Below are positions 1 through 7,240 of a DNA stretch of 29,056 bases, piece after piece. The translations under genes were made by a program, and so were the position numbers. Origin of the DNA: 13-2-20CM-68-14 sp051955535 (GTDB lineage Bacteria > Actinomycetota > Thermoleophilia > Gaiellales > Gaiellaceae); contig JBQCGP010000080.1 of NCBI GenBank assembly GCA_051955535.1, forward strand, positions 1-29,056, read 5' to 3'. The notes beneath the pieces are model-generated. The model was not told the origin of the DNA. It did not search any database and saw nothing but the letters and a program-made list of their open reading frames with translations. Within the stretch, counting starts at the first letter, position 1. Every line of letters starts with the position of its first letter.

Positions 1-69
1 CGCGTCGATATCGCGCTGATGTTCCTGATCGTCTTCGACATGGTCGCGAAGCCGTTCAGCTGGAGCTGA
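1..69 (+). CDS. C-terminal end of a membrane protein (partial, runs off the left edge)
   Basis: Frame 1 is open from the first base to a TGA at 67-69 and gives 22 residues ending ...MVAKPFSWS. The segment IALMFLIVFDMVA is a hydrophobic helix followed by a lysine, as at the last membrane helix of small integral membrane proteins. The pattern recalls the end of DUF2269-type membrane proteins, but 22 residues are too few to name a family. The hairpins just downstream (78-141) would suit the end of this transcript. Confidence 0.55.
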   Translation, partial: RVDIALMFLIVFDMVAKPFSWS

Positions 70-77
70 CCTAGGCA

Positions 78-141
78 GGGACTGGCACCCGGAGGGTGCC
101 TGTCCCAACGACCGTTGTTGGAACAGTCCCCGTTCGGGGAC
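78..141. repeat. Two consecutive hairpins (REP-like or terminator)
   Basis: The first hairpin pairs 78-90 with 94-106 around a 3-base loop; its 13-base arms are complementary except for one T-T mismatch. The second pairs 126-131 (GTCCCC) with 136-141 (GGGGAC) around GTTC and extends outward past an A-A mismatch. Both share the core GGGAC/GTCCC, which recurs at 143-147. No T-run follows, so if this terminates the upstream gene it is not a classical intrinsic terminator. The shared core suggests a repetitive intergenic palindrome; the copy number elsewhere in the genome cannot be seen here. Confidence 0.6.
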
Positions 142-168
142 AGTCCCTGTGACTTGAAAGCGACTAAC

Positions 169-181
169 TAGACTCACGCGC
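169..181 (+). promoter_or_regulatory. -10 box for a leaderless transcript of the PLP-enzyme gene
   Basis: TAGACT at 169-174 lies 7 bases upstream of the GTG start at 182, and no purine-rich Shine-Dalgarno sequence lies between. The same TAGACT box sits 6 bases before the start of the cyclase operon at 10618. This arrangement places the transcription start at or next to the start codon. No convincing -35 at standard spacing was found: TTGAAA at 154-159 is too close. Confidence 0.45.
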
Positions 182-1333
182 GTGGAGTTCGAGACCCGCG
201 CCATCCACGAAGGCCAGCAGCCCGACCCCGCCACCGGCGCGATCACGACGCCGATCTACCAGACGTCGACGTACGTCCAAGACGCTGTAGCCGAGCACAA
301 GGGCTACGACTACTCGCGCGCGGGGAACCCCACCCGGACGGCGCTGGAAACATGCCTCGCTTCGCTCGAGGGGGCGGAGCACGGGATCGCCTACGGCTCG
401 GGCCTCGCCGCCGCGACGACGCTGATGCACCTCGTCAACCCGGGCGACCGTGTCGTCGCGGTGAACGACGTCTACGGCGGCGTCTACCGAATGTTCTCGC
501 AGGTCTACGAGCCGAAGGGTTACGCGTTCGAGTGGGTTCGGGCCGACGAGATCAGCACCAACCTCGGCACCCACCTCGACGAGCGAACGCGCTTCGTCTG
601 GCTCGAGACGCCGACCAACCCGATGCTGAACATCATCGATATCCGGGCAGCGGTCGAGGCCGCCCACGAGGTCGGCGCGCTCGTCGTCGTCGACAACACC
701 TTCGCGACGCCGTTCCTGCAGCAGCCGCTGTCGCTCGGAGCCGACGTCGTCCTCCACTCGACCACGAAGTACCTCGGCGGGCACTCGGATCTGATCGGCG
801 GCTTCCTCGCGACGAACGATCCGACGATCGCCGAGCGGCTCTACTTCCTCCAGAAGTCGCTCGGCGCCATTCCTGGGCCGTTCGACTGCTGGCTCGTCCT
901 CCGCGGGCTGAAGACCCTCGCGGTACGGATGCGGCAGCACTGCGCCAGCGCGCTCGCGATCGCCGGCTTCCTCGAGCTGCATTCCCGCGTCGAGAGGGTT
1001 CTCTACCCCGGGCTCCCGCACCATCCCGGCCACGCGACCGCGGCGCACCAGATGCGCGACTTCGGCGGGATGGTCTCGTTCCTGGCCGAGACCGAGCAGG
1101 AGGCCGCCGACCTCGTGGCCCGGACGAAGATCTGGAAGCTCGCGGAGAGCCTCGGCGGCGTCGAGAGCCTCATCGAGGTGCCCGCGCGGATGACGCATGC
1201 CTCGACCGTCGACTCGCCGTTCGCAGCGCCGCCGAACCTGATCCGCCTCTCGGTCGGCCTGGAGTCGGCCGACGACCTGCTCGCCGACCTCGAGGTCGCG
1301 CTGGCGCTCTCGACCGCTACCGCGGGCGCATAG
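182..1333 (+). CDS. Cystathionine gamma-synthase / gamma-lyase family PLP enzyme
   Basis: This 383-residue protein is full length for the Cys/Met-metabolism PLP-dependent family (fold type I), which makes or cleaves cystathionine in the cytosol during transsulfuration. The N-terminal ETRAIHEGQQPDPATGA, then TPIYQTSTY, and the YSRAGNPTR phosphate-binding motif (about 44-52) are typical. D171 in DNTFATP should bind the pyridine nitrogen, and K196 in STTKYLGGHSD is the Schiff-base lysine. The GTG start at 182 is chosen because homologues begin at this point and a -10 box lies 7 bases before it. It leads a forward cluster, with a metallo-hydrolase gene starting 12 bases downstream. Sequence alone does not separate synthase (MetB), lyase or O-acetylhomoserine sulfhydrylase-like activity, so no symbol is given. 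The family is certain; the exact reaction is not. Confidence 0.93.
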   Translation: MEFETRAIHEGQQPDPATGAITTPIYQTSTYVQDAVAEHKGYDYSRAGNPTRTALETCLASLEGAEHGIAYGSGLAAATTLMHLVNPGDRVVAVNDVYGGVYRMFSQVYEPKGYAFEWVRADEISTNLGTHLDERTRFVWLETPTNPMLNIIDIRAAVEAAHEVGALVVVDNTFATPFLQQPLSLGADVVLHSTTKYLGGHSDLIGGFLATNDPTIAERLYFLQKSLGAIPGPFDCWLVLRGLKTLAVRMRQHCASALAIAGFLELHSRVERVLYPGLPHHPGHATAAHQMRDFGGMVSFLAETEQEAADLVARTKIWKLAESLGGVESLIEVPARMTHASTVDSPFAAPPNLIRLSVGLESADDLLADLEVALALSTATAGA

Positions 1334-1345
1334 CCCTCGCGCGGC

Positions 1346-2188
1346 GTGCTCGAGCCGCTCGACCTTCTCCACCTCGGCCGCGAACGTGTCATCGGCGTCT
1401 ACCTGCTCGAGACGGACGGCGGTCTGGCCCTCTTGGACTGCGGGCCGTCGACGTGTGTCCCAGCGCTGAAGGAGCGACTGCGCGAGCGAGGGCTCGAGCT
1501 AGGCGACGTACGGCACCTGCTGCTTTCACACATCCACCTCGACCACGCGGGCGCGGCGGGCGTGCTCGTGCGCGAGCACCCGGGGCTGCAGGTGCATGTG
1601 TCGCCGCTCGGGGCCCCGCACCTCGTCGATCCCTCGCGGCTCGAGCGGAGCGCTCGGCGGCTCTACGGCGACGAGTTCGACACGCTCTGGGGCGAGCTCG
1701 CGCCGGTGCCGGACGAGAACGTGCAGGAGACCGCGGACCGGGTACTCGGCCTCGAATGCTTTCCCTCGCCCGGCCATGCCTCGCACCACGTTTGCTACCT
1801 CGACGCCGACCGCACGCTCTGGGCGGGCGACGCGGCCGGGGTGAGGGTGCAGCCGAGCCGCTTCGTGCTGCCGCCGACGCCGCCGCCGGAGTTCGACCTC
1901 GACACCTGGGAGCAGACGCTCGATGAGATCGAAGCGCGTGACCCCGAGAGGCTCGCGCTGATCCACTTCGGCGTCGCGGCCGAACCGGCGGAGCACCTGG
2001 CCGAGCTTCGCCGGCGACTACGGTCCTGGACGGAGCGCGTCGGAGAGGGCGCGAGCGAAGAGGAGTTCGAGGCGGCAGCCCTGGCCGAGCTCGGCGATGA
2101 CGCCGCGCCCTACGAGCGGGCGATGCCGTTCTGGCAGTCCTACGCCGGCCTGCGGCGTTACTGGGACAAGCGGCGCGAAGCCGCATGA
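1346..2188 (+). CDS. Metallo-beta-lactamase-fold hydrolase
   Basis: This 280-residue protein has the full metal-ligand set of the MBL superfamily: SHIHLDHAG at 61-69 (H62, H64, D66, H67), H144 in PGHASHH, D162 in WAGDAAG and H207 in LIHFG. The N-terminal strand pair ending LLDCGPS is typical. Such enzymes hydrolyse thioesters, lactones, phosphodiesters or similar bonds with two metal ions; the substrate is not evident. The C-terminal 70 residues are helical and charged and carry no recognised domain. The GTG start lies 12 bases after the upstream stop and has no clear Shine-Dalgarno sequence. Its TGA overlaps the start of the MFS gene (ATGA at 2185-2188), so the two are translationally coupled. 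The protein is probably cytosolic, with no signal peptide. Confidence 0.9.
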   Translation: MLEPLDLLHLGRERVIGVYLLETDGGLALLDCGPSTCVPALKERLRERGLELGDVRHLLLSHIHLDHAGAAGVLVREHPGLQVHVSPLGAPHLVDPSRLERSARRLYGDEFDTLWGELAPVPDENVQETADRVLGLECFPSPGHASHHVCYLDADRTLWAGDAAGVRVQPSRFVLPPTPPPEFDLDTWEQTLDEIEARDPERLALIHFGVAAEPAEHLAELRRRLRSWTERVGEGASEEEFEAAALAELGDDAAPYERAMPFWQSYAGLRRYWDKRREAA

Positions 2189-3438
2189 AAGTCGCCCTCG
2201 GGCCGTTCCGGCTACGAGACTTCCGGCTGCTCTTCGCCGGCGAGCTCGTTTCGCTACTCGGCACCGCGGTCGCACCGATCGCGCTCGCCTTCGCCGTCCT
2301 CGACCTGACCGGATCGGCGACGGACCTCGGCATCGTGCTCGCGGCCGGGTGGGCGCCCCAGGTCGTCTTCATCCTGATCGGCGGCGTGCTCGGCGACCGC
2401 CTGCCGAGGAATCTCGTCATGGTCGGTGCGAACCTGCTCAGCGCCGCCGCGCAAGGAGCGAGCGCCGCGCTCCTGCTCACCGGCTCGGCCAACGTGTGGC
2501 AGCTCGCGCTGCTTCAGGCGGTGCGCGGAACCGCGACGGCGCTCTTCTTCCCTGCCGCGCAGTCCGTGGCGCCGCAGATCGTCGGCGCAGAGACTCTCCA
2601 GCCGGCGAACGCGCTGCTGCGCCTCGCCGAGAGCTCCAGCAGAGTCCTCGGCGCAGGGCTCGGCGGCATCGCCGTCGCCGCCGTAGGGCCGGGCTGGGCG
2701 ATCGCCTTCGACGCCGCAACGTATCTCGCCAGCGCGCTGATCCTCGTCTGGATGCGGGTCCCACGAGTCGTCGCCGAGCGCGGCGCGACGTTGGTCCGCG
2801 AGCTGATCGAAGGCTGGCACGAGTTCCGCTCGCGCGAATGGCTCTGGGTTATCGTCCTTTCCGTTTCGGTTGGCAATGTCGTCTCGACGGCCAGCTTCGC
2901 CGTTCTGGGCCCTTTGGTGGCCAAGCTCTACCTCGGAGGCGCCGCAGCCTACGGAGCGATCCTCGCCGCCCAGAGCGCCGGGTACATCGCGGGAGGCGTC
3001 ATCTCGCTCAACTGGCGGCCCGCCCGGCCGCTGCTCGTCTCGATGATCGCCCTGCTACCGATCGCAGCGGAGATTGCCTGCTTCGCAGGCGTTCATGTCA
3101 CCGCGGTGATCGCGGCCGCCGCCTTTTGCGCGGGCGTCGGTCTCGAGATCTTCGGCGTCAACTGGATCACGACGATGCAGCAGCAGATCCCGGCGCGGGT
3201 CCTCTCGCGCGTGAACTCCTACGACGCTCTCGGCTCGTTCGTGTTCATCCCGGTAGGGCTCGCGATCGCCGGTCCGCTAGCGGCACAGCTTGGCGTCACC
3301 GAGACGCTGTGGCTCTTCCTCGCCGTCAGCGTCCTCTCGATCGGCAGCGCGCTGCTCAGCCGCGACGTTCGCACGTTGCGGCGCGTCGACGAACCGGTCT
3401 ATACCGAGGCCGAAGCTCGCTCGGCCGCGGCCTCGTAG
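2185..3438 (+). CDS. MFS transporter, probable exporter (MFS_3/EntS-like)
   Basis: This 417-residue protein has about 12 hydrophobic segments. It begins LGPFRLRDFRLLFAGELVSLLGT, the usual opening of the EntS/MFS_3 branch of drug and siderophore exporters. The loop-2 motif between helices 2 and 3 appears as GGVLGDRLPRN, and RGTATALFFPAAQS in helix 4 is also typical of this branch. The protein acts in the cytoplasmic membrane as a proton-driven efflux carrier; the substrate is unknown. Its ATG overlaps the stop of the metallo-hydrolase gene by four bases, which suggests a shared transcript and perhaps export of, or protection from, that enzyme's substrate (inference). The 3' end overlaps the convergent glycosyltransferase gene by 40 bases (3399-3438). 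Confidence 0.9.
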   Translation: MKVALGPFRLRDFRLLFAGELVSLLGTAVAPIALAFAVLDLTGSATDLGIVLAAGWAPQVVFILIGGVLGDRLPRNLVMVGANLLSAAAQGASAALLLTGSANVWQLALLQAVRGTATALFFPAAQSVAPQIVGAETLQPANALLRLAESSSRVLGAGLGGIAVAAVGPGWAIAFDAATYLASALILVWMRVPRVVAERGATLVRELIEGWHEFRSREWLWVIVLSVSVGNVVSTASFAVLGPLVAKLYLGGAAAYGAILAAQSAGYIAGGVISLNWRPARPLLVSMIALLPIAAEIACFAGVHVTAVIAAAAFCAGVGLEIFGVNWITTMQQQIPARVLSRVNSYDALGSFVFIPVGLAIAGPLAAQLGVTETLWLFLAVSVLSIGSALLSRDVRTLRRVDEPVYTEAEARSAAAS

Positions 3439-4439
3439 ACACGCAGGTAGTCGTCGACCATCCGCTCCGGCGCGTAGCGCTCCTCGACATAGCGCCGGCA
3501 CTCGAGGGGATCGAGGGCGTCGGCGCGATCGAGCGCGGCGGGCATCTCTCGGTAGTCGTCGACGACGATCCCGCTGACCCCGTCCTCGATTACCTCGGGC
3601 ACCGCACCGTGGCGCGTGGCGATCACCGGTGTCCCGCAGGCCATCGACTCGATCATGACGAGCCCGAACGGCTCCTCCCACTCGATCGGGAACAGGGTCG
3701 CGCGCGCGTTCTGAAGCAGCTCCACCTTCTCGCCGTGCGTAACCTCGCCGAGGTACTCGATCCCGTCGACAAGGTGCGGCTCCACGAGCTCGTGGAAGTA
3801 GCGGTGCTCCCTGGGGTCCTGCTTCTTGCCCGCGAGCTTGAGCGGCAGCTCCGTCTCCTTCGCCACCGCGATCGCGCGATGGGCGCCTTTGTCCGGGCTC
3901 ATCCGGCCGAGGAAGAGCAGGTAGTTGCCGCGATGCGGGTGGCAGGGGTAGAGCTGGAGGTCGAGCGCGTTGGGACAGTTGCCGGCCCAGTTCAGATCCG
4001 GCTTCGGTCGGCGCTGGTTGAGCGAGATCGAGATCAGGCCGACCTGCGGCGCGAGCTGGGCAAGCCCTTCGTAGACCCGCCCGGGCTCGTCGTCGAGCGG
4101 CCCGTGCACGGTGTGCAGGGTCGGCGTGTCGACGAGGCCGCCCAGGGGGATCGTCGATGGACCGGAATGGTCGTTGATGACCTCGAAGTCACCGGCGCGG
4201 TCGAAGCACGCGAGTGCATGCCTGAGCTCCGGAAGCGACCTGCCGATCTGCTCGCTCGGAGCCTCCTCGAAGACGTAGGCCAGCTGAGCCTTCGTGCGCG
4301 AGTCGCCCGAGGCGAAGAGCGTCACGTCGTGCCCTGCGTCGACGAGCCCGTCTGCGAGCAGCGAGACGACCCACTCGATCCCGCCGTAGCCGCTCGGCGG
4401 AACCGCGAACCAGACCGGGCTGAGGACGGCGATCCTCAT
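3399..4439 (-). CDS. Glycosyltransferase family 4 (GT-B fold)
   Basis: This 346-residue protein has a GT-B architecture. The N-terminal Rossmann domain starts MRIAVLSPVWFAVPPSGYGGIE, with the glycine-rich acceptor-side loop. The C-terminal domain begins near LLFLGRMSPDKGAH (R179 and K184 contact the donor phosphates in this family) and carries the E-x7-E motif as E256 and E264 in EEPFGLVMIE, followed by SMACGTPVIAT. It is expected to be a retaining, nucleotide-sugar-dependent enzyme on the cytosolic face; the sugar and acceptor are not determinable. It is the last gene of the reverse-strand operon, and its ATG overlaps the TGA of the debranching-enzyme gene (ATGA, 4436-4439). The pairing suggests both act on the same glucan or glycoside. 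Its stop lies inside the end of the convergent MFS gene. Confidence 0.92.
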   Translation of the reverse strand: MRIAVLSPVWFAVPPSGYGGIEWVVSLLADGLVDAGHDVTLFASGDSRTKAQLAYVFEEAPSEQIGRSLPELRHALACFDRAGDFEVINDHSGPSTIPLGGLVDTPTLHTVHGPLDDEPGRVYEGLAQLAPQVGLISISLNQRRPKPDLNWAGNCPNALDLQLYPCHPHRGNYLLFLGRMSPDKGAHRAIAVAKETELPLKLAGKKQDPREHRYFHELVEPHLVDGIEYLGEVTHGEKVELLQNARATLFPIEWEEPFGLVMIESMACGTPVIATRHGAVPEVIEDGVSGIVVDDYREMPAALDRADALDPLECRRYVEERYAPERMVDDYLRVYEAAAERASASV

Positions 4440-6499
4440 GCTTCCTCAACTGTGACGTGTGAATCGTCGACGCGCACGTCCCACTGGCGGTCGAAGGCCC
4501 TGACGCCGGTCAGGCGCACCGAGCGGCCGACCCAGGACGGCAGCTCCGGAGGCGCCAGCGTCTCGAGCGCGTGCCGGGCGCGGTCCGGCCGAAGGCCAAG
4601 CAGCACCTGGAGCAGCAGTACCGGCGTTCCCGCAGCCCAGGCCTGAGGTCGCGCGGCAGTCGGGTATGCGATCGGAAACGGCGTCTCCTGTCTGGCGAAT
4701 CCCGCGAACACCTCCGGGAGCTGGTACCCGAAATGCGCCCCCGCAGTCAGCATCCGCCGGATGATCCGCTGCGCCTCCGCCCAGCGCCCGTAGCGCGCGA
4801 GGCCGACGGCGATCAGGGAGTTGTCGTGGGGCCAGACGGTTCCGTTGTGGTAGGAGAGCGGGCTGTAGCCGGCATCGCCGGTCGACATCGTGCGGACGCC
4901 CCAGCCGGACCAGAGCTCCTCCCCCATCAGCGCATCGACGATCGCGTCGACGCGCTCGCGCGGGACGATGCCGCTCCAGAGCAGGTGGCCGATGTTCGAG
5001 CAAAGCGAGTCGACTTGCCCCTTCTCGCCGTCGAGCGCGAGCACGTAGTACCCGCCGCGACGGTCGGTCCAGAAGCTCGCGTCGAAGGCACGGCGCAGCT
5101 CCTCGGCGTCGTGCTCCAGCCGGTCGGCGAGGGCGCGGTCGCGCCAGACCTCCCGAGCCATCTCGGCCGTCCTCCGCTTCGCGTCGTAGACGTATCCCTG
5201 GACTTCACAGGGGGCAATCGGGCCCTTGGCCAGCGAGCCGTTGCTGAACCGCTGCGAGTCCCCGGAGTCCTTCCAGGACTGGTTCTCGAGGCCGCGCTCC
5301 GTTCGTCGCTCGTACTCGACGAAGCCGTCGCCGTCGCGGTCCCCGTATTCGTCGATCCACGCGAGCGCCTTCAGAGCCGGCTCCTTCAGGTCGCGGATCA
5401 TCGCCGCATCGTCGGTCCAGCGCCAGACCTCCGAAAGCAGGATCAGGTAGAGCGGCGTCGCATCGACGGTGCCGTAGTAGGTGTGGAACCACGTCTTCGC
5501 GGCCTTGCCGTCCCGGACCTCGTGGACGATCTTGCCCGGCTCGGCGTCGATCGTCGGATCGTCCTCGGTCGCCTGCAGGCCGGCGAGCACCTCGAGCCCC
5601 GTTCGCGCGAGCTCGGGGCCGAACAGGAGCGTCTGGTAGCACGTGATCAGCGTGTCGCGGCCGAAGACCGTCATGAACCACGGCATTCCGGCTGCGGGCA
5701 GCCGCCCGATGCCACGGCCGCGTTTCATCCGCAGCGAGGCGAGATCGGAGACCGACTGAAAGAAGGAGCGGTCGAGGTCGTCCCAGTCGGCGCGGATCTG
5801 GGGCACGCGCAGCCGCCACGCCGCGAGCGACTCGCGGACGCGCGTCATTTCGTCGCCGAATCGCCGCTCGGCCTGGCGCGGCACGAGGTGGTCTCCCTCG
5901 AGCGAGGGGATCACGTCGACGCGCAGGTGCCAGCGCTCGCGCGGCTCGAGCTCGATCCGCCAGCGGACGGTGGCGCCGTCGATCTCGCCGCGCTCAGAGA
6001 AGATCACCTGCGTCTGGGCGCTGTTCCCGCGGTCCTCGAGCAGGAACTCGTTGTGCTCCTCGGCGAACCGGATCGGCACCGGCTCCGGCAAGGGGTCGGC
6101 GTTCAGCGGGTTGCCGAGCGCGAAGTCGTGCGCCTTGACCGAGAGGATGTCCGCGAAGTCGGCCTCGATCTGAAGCTCGAGCTCGAACGACTGCCGCTCC
6201 ATGCTCTGGTTCTGGGCGACGATCACATCCTGCATGGCTTCGCCGACGAAGCGCTCGCGGAGGATCGAGACGACGTCCTGCTGGAGGCCGCCGGCGAGAG
6301 GGTTGCGGAGGAAGAACGCGGCCGAGAAGTACTCGACCTTCCCAGACGACAGCGGCAGCGGCCGCGCACCGTTCAGCCGCAGCCGCAGGGCCGACAGGAA
6401 GCGCGTGTCCTCGCTGTAGAACCCATGCGTCCGGCGATCGATGTCGCCGAGGTCGTCGCAGATGCAGAAGGTCGAGCCTTCGAGGATGGTCAGCGTCAT
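4436..6499 (-). CDS. Glycogen-debranching-type amylo-alpha-1,6-glucosidase
   Basis: The start is the ATG at 6499, which overlaps the TGA of the dehydrogenase gene (ATGA) and gives 687 residues. The frame stays open further upstream, but that part is a shadow of the dehydrogenase gene. Residues about 5-205 match the beta-rich N-terminal debranching domain (ILEGSTFCICDDLGDI..., GFYSEDTRFLS). The rest is an (alpha/alpha)6 glucosidase domain with MPWFMTVFGRDTL (about 272-284), ENQSWKDSGDS (405-415) and NGTVWPHDNSL near the end, all usual active-site segments of this family. It probably releases alpha-1,6-linked glucose from branched glucan or a related glycoside in the cytosol. It lacks the 4-alpha-glucanotransferase half found in eukaryotic debranching enzymes. 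The neighbouring GT4 gene suggests a synthesis/turnover pair. Confidence 0.9.
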   Translation of the reverse strand: MTLTILEGSTFCICDDLGDIDRRTHGFYSEDTRFLSALRLRLNGARPLPLSSGKVEYFSAAFFLRNPLAGGLQQDVVSILRERFVGEAMQDVIVAQNQSMERQSFELELQIEADFADILSVKAHDFALGNPLNADPLPEPVPIRFAEEHNEFLLEDRGNSAQTQVIFSERGEIDGATVRWRIELEPRERWHLRVDVIPSLEGDHLVPRQAERRFGDEMTRVRESLAAWRLRVPQIRADWDDLDRSFFQSVSDLASLRMKRGRGIGRLPAAGMPWFMTVFGRDTLITCYQTLLFGPELARTGLEVLAGLQATEDDPTIDAEPGKIVHEVRDGKAAKTWFHTYYGTVDATPLYLILLSEVWRWTDDAAMIRDLKEPALKALAWIDEYGDRDGDGFVEYERRTERGLENQSWKDSGDSQRFSNGSLAKGPIAPCEVQGYVYDAKRRTAEMAREVWRDRALADRLEHDAEELRRAFDASFWTDRRGGYYVLALDGEKGQVDSLCSNIGHLLWSGIVPRERVDAIVDALMGEELWSGWGVRTMSTGDAGYSPLSYHNGTVWPHDNSLIAVGLARYGRWAEAQRIIRRMLTAGAHFGYQLPEVFAGFARQETPFPIAYPTAARPQAWAAGTPVLLLQVLLGLRPDRARHALETLAPPELPSWVGRSVRLTGVRAFDRQWDVRVDDSHVTVEEA

Positions 6500-7227
6500 A
6501 GATCGCGAATCGTGCGGACGGCCGTGGACTGATCGAGCGCCTTGAGCACGATCTCGTCGACGTTCACGTGGGCCGGACGCGTGACCGCGAAGAGGATGCA
6601 TTCGGCGACGTCCTCCGCGCGGAGCGGCCTGAGCCCGCGGTAGACGGCCGCGGCCTTCTCCTCGTCGCCGCGGAAGCGGACCCGCGAGAAGTTCGTCTCG
6701 ACGAGGCCCGGGTCGACGGTGGTGAGCCGGATCGGGCGCCCGAGCAGGTCCTGGCGGAGCGCGTAGGTGAAGCCGCGCACAGCCCACTTCGCGGTGATGT
6801 AGAGCGCCGCGTTCGGGTAGGGCTCACGGCCCGCGACCGAACCTAGGTTGACGATATGCCCGCCGTCGCGCAGGTGCGGGATGCACAGCCGCGTCATCCG
6901 GACCAGGCCGTTGACGTCGGTCTCGAGCACCGTCTGCTCGTCTTCTTCGGTTCCCTCCCAGAACGGGTCGCGCCCCAGACCGAGCCCGGCACCGTTGACG
7001 AGGATGTCGAGGCCGCCGAGCTCCGCGACCGCGTCGTCGACGAAGCGGCGGCAGCTCTCCGGATCCGTGATGTCGAGCCCGAGCTTGACGTCCGTCTCGA
7101 GCCGCTCGATACGACGCGCCCCGCCCGCGACCTTCGCGCCCTCGCGCGCCAGAGCGGCAGCCGTCGCAGCGCCGATGCCGCTCGAGGCACCCGTCACTAT
7201 CGCGGTCTTTCCAGCCAGCACGGCCAC
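6496..7227 (-). CDS. Short-chain dehydrogenase/reductase (SDR)
   Basis: The GTG at 7227 gives 243 residues, the usual length of a classical SDR, and puts the cofactor motif at the expected distance. TGASSGIG lies at 12-19 (NAD(P) binding), NGAG at 78-81, N106 in the structural position, and the catalytic S130, Y143 and K147 in LGSVAGREPYPNAALYITAK. A second in-frame GTG lies two codons downstream at 7221. The C-terminal region (VDPGLVETNFSRVRFRGD, ARPAHVNVDEIVLKA) matches the YdfG-like serine/NADP oxidoreductase branch. The gene lies 13 bases after the cyclase/ATPase stop, and its own stop overlaps the start of the debranching-enzyme gene, so it is inside the operon. The substrate is unknown: a sugar, hydroxy acid or polyol would suit the neighbours. 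Confidence 0.9.
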   Translation of the reverse strand: MAVLAGKTAIVTGASSGIGAATAAALAREGAKVAGGARRIERLETDVKLGLDITDPESCRRFVDDAVAELGGLDILVNGAGLGLGRDPFWEGTEEDEQTVLETDVNGLVRMTRLCIPHLRDGGHIVNLGSVAGREPYPNAALYITAKWAVRGFTYALRQDLLGRPIRLTTVDPGLVETNFSRVRFRGDEEKAAAVYRGLRPLRAEDVAECILFAVTRPAHVNVDEIVLKALDQSTAVRTIRDL

Positions 7228-7240
7228 GAAGCGGAAGAGC

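Noticed and set aside
154..174. TTGAAA as -35 for the gene at 182
   Set aside because: Only nine bases separate it from the -10 box, far less than the 16-18 needed.
182..1333. Assigning a precise symbol (metB, mccB or metZ) to the PLP enzyme
   Set aside because: The visible motifs are common to all branches of the family, and the neighbours do not decide between them.
2097..4646. Forward open frame of about 849 codons
   Set aside because: It lies across the MFS gene and antisense to the glycosyltransferase gene, is dominated by arginine and alanine, and shows no domain. It is a high-GC shadow.
4571..6532. Forward open frame of about 653 codons
   Set aside because: It is antisense to the debranching-enzyme gene, which has clear family motifs; the forward frame has none.
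6500..6787. N-terminal extension of the debranching-enzyme frame
   Set aside because: The extension overlaps the dehydrogenase gene in another frame and reads as an arginine-rich shadow. The ATG at 6499 starts the domain and overlaps the upstream stop.
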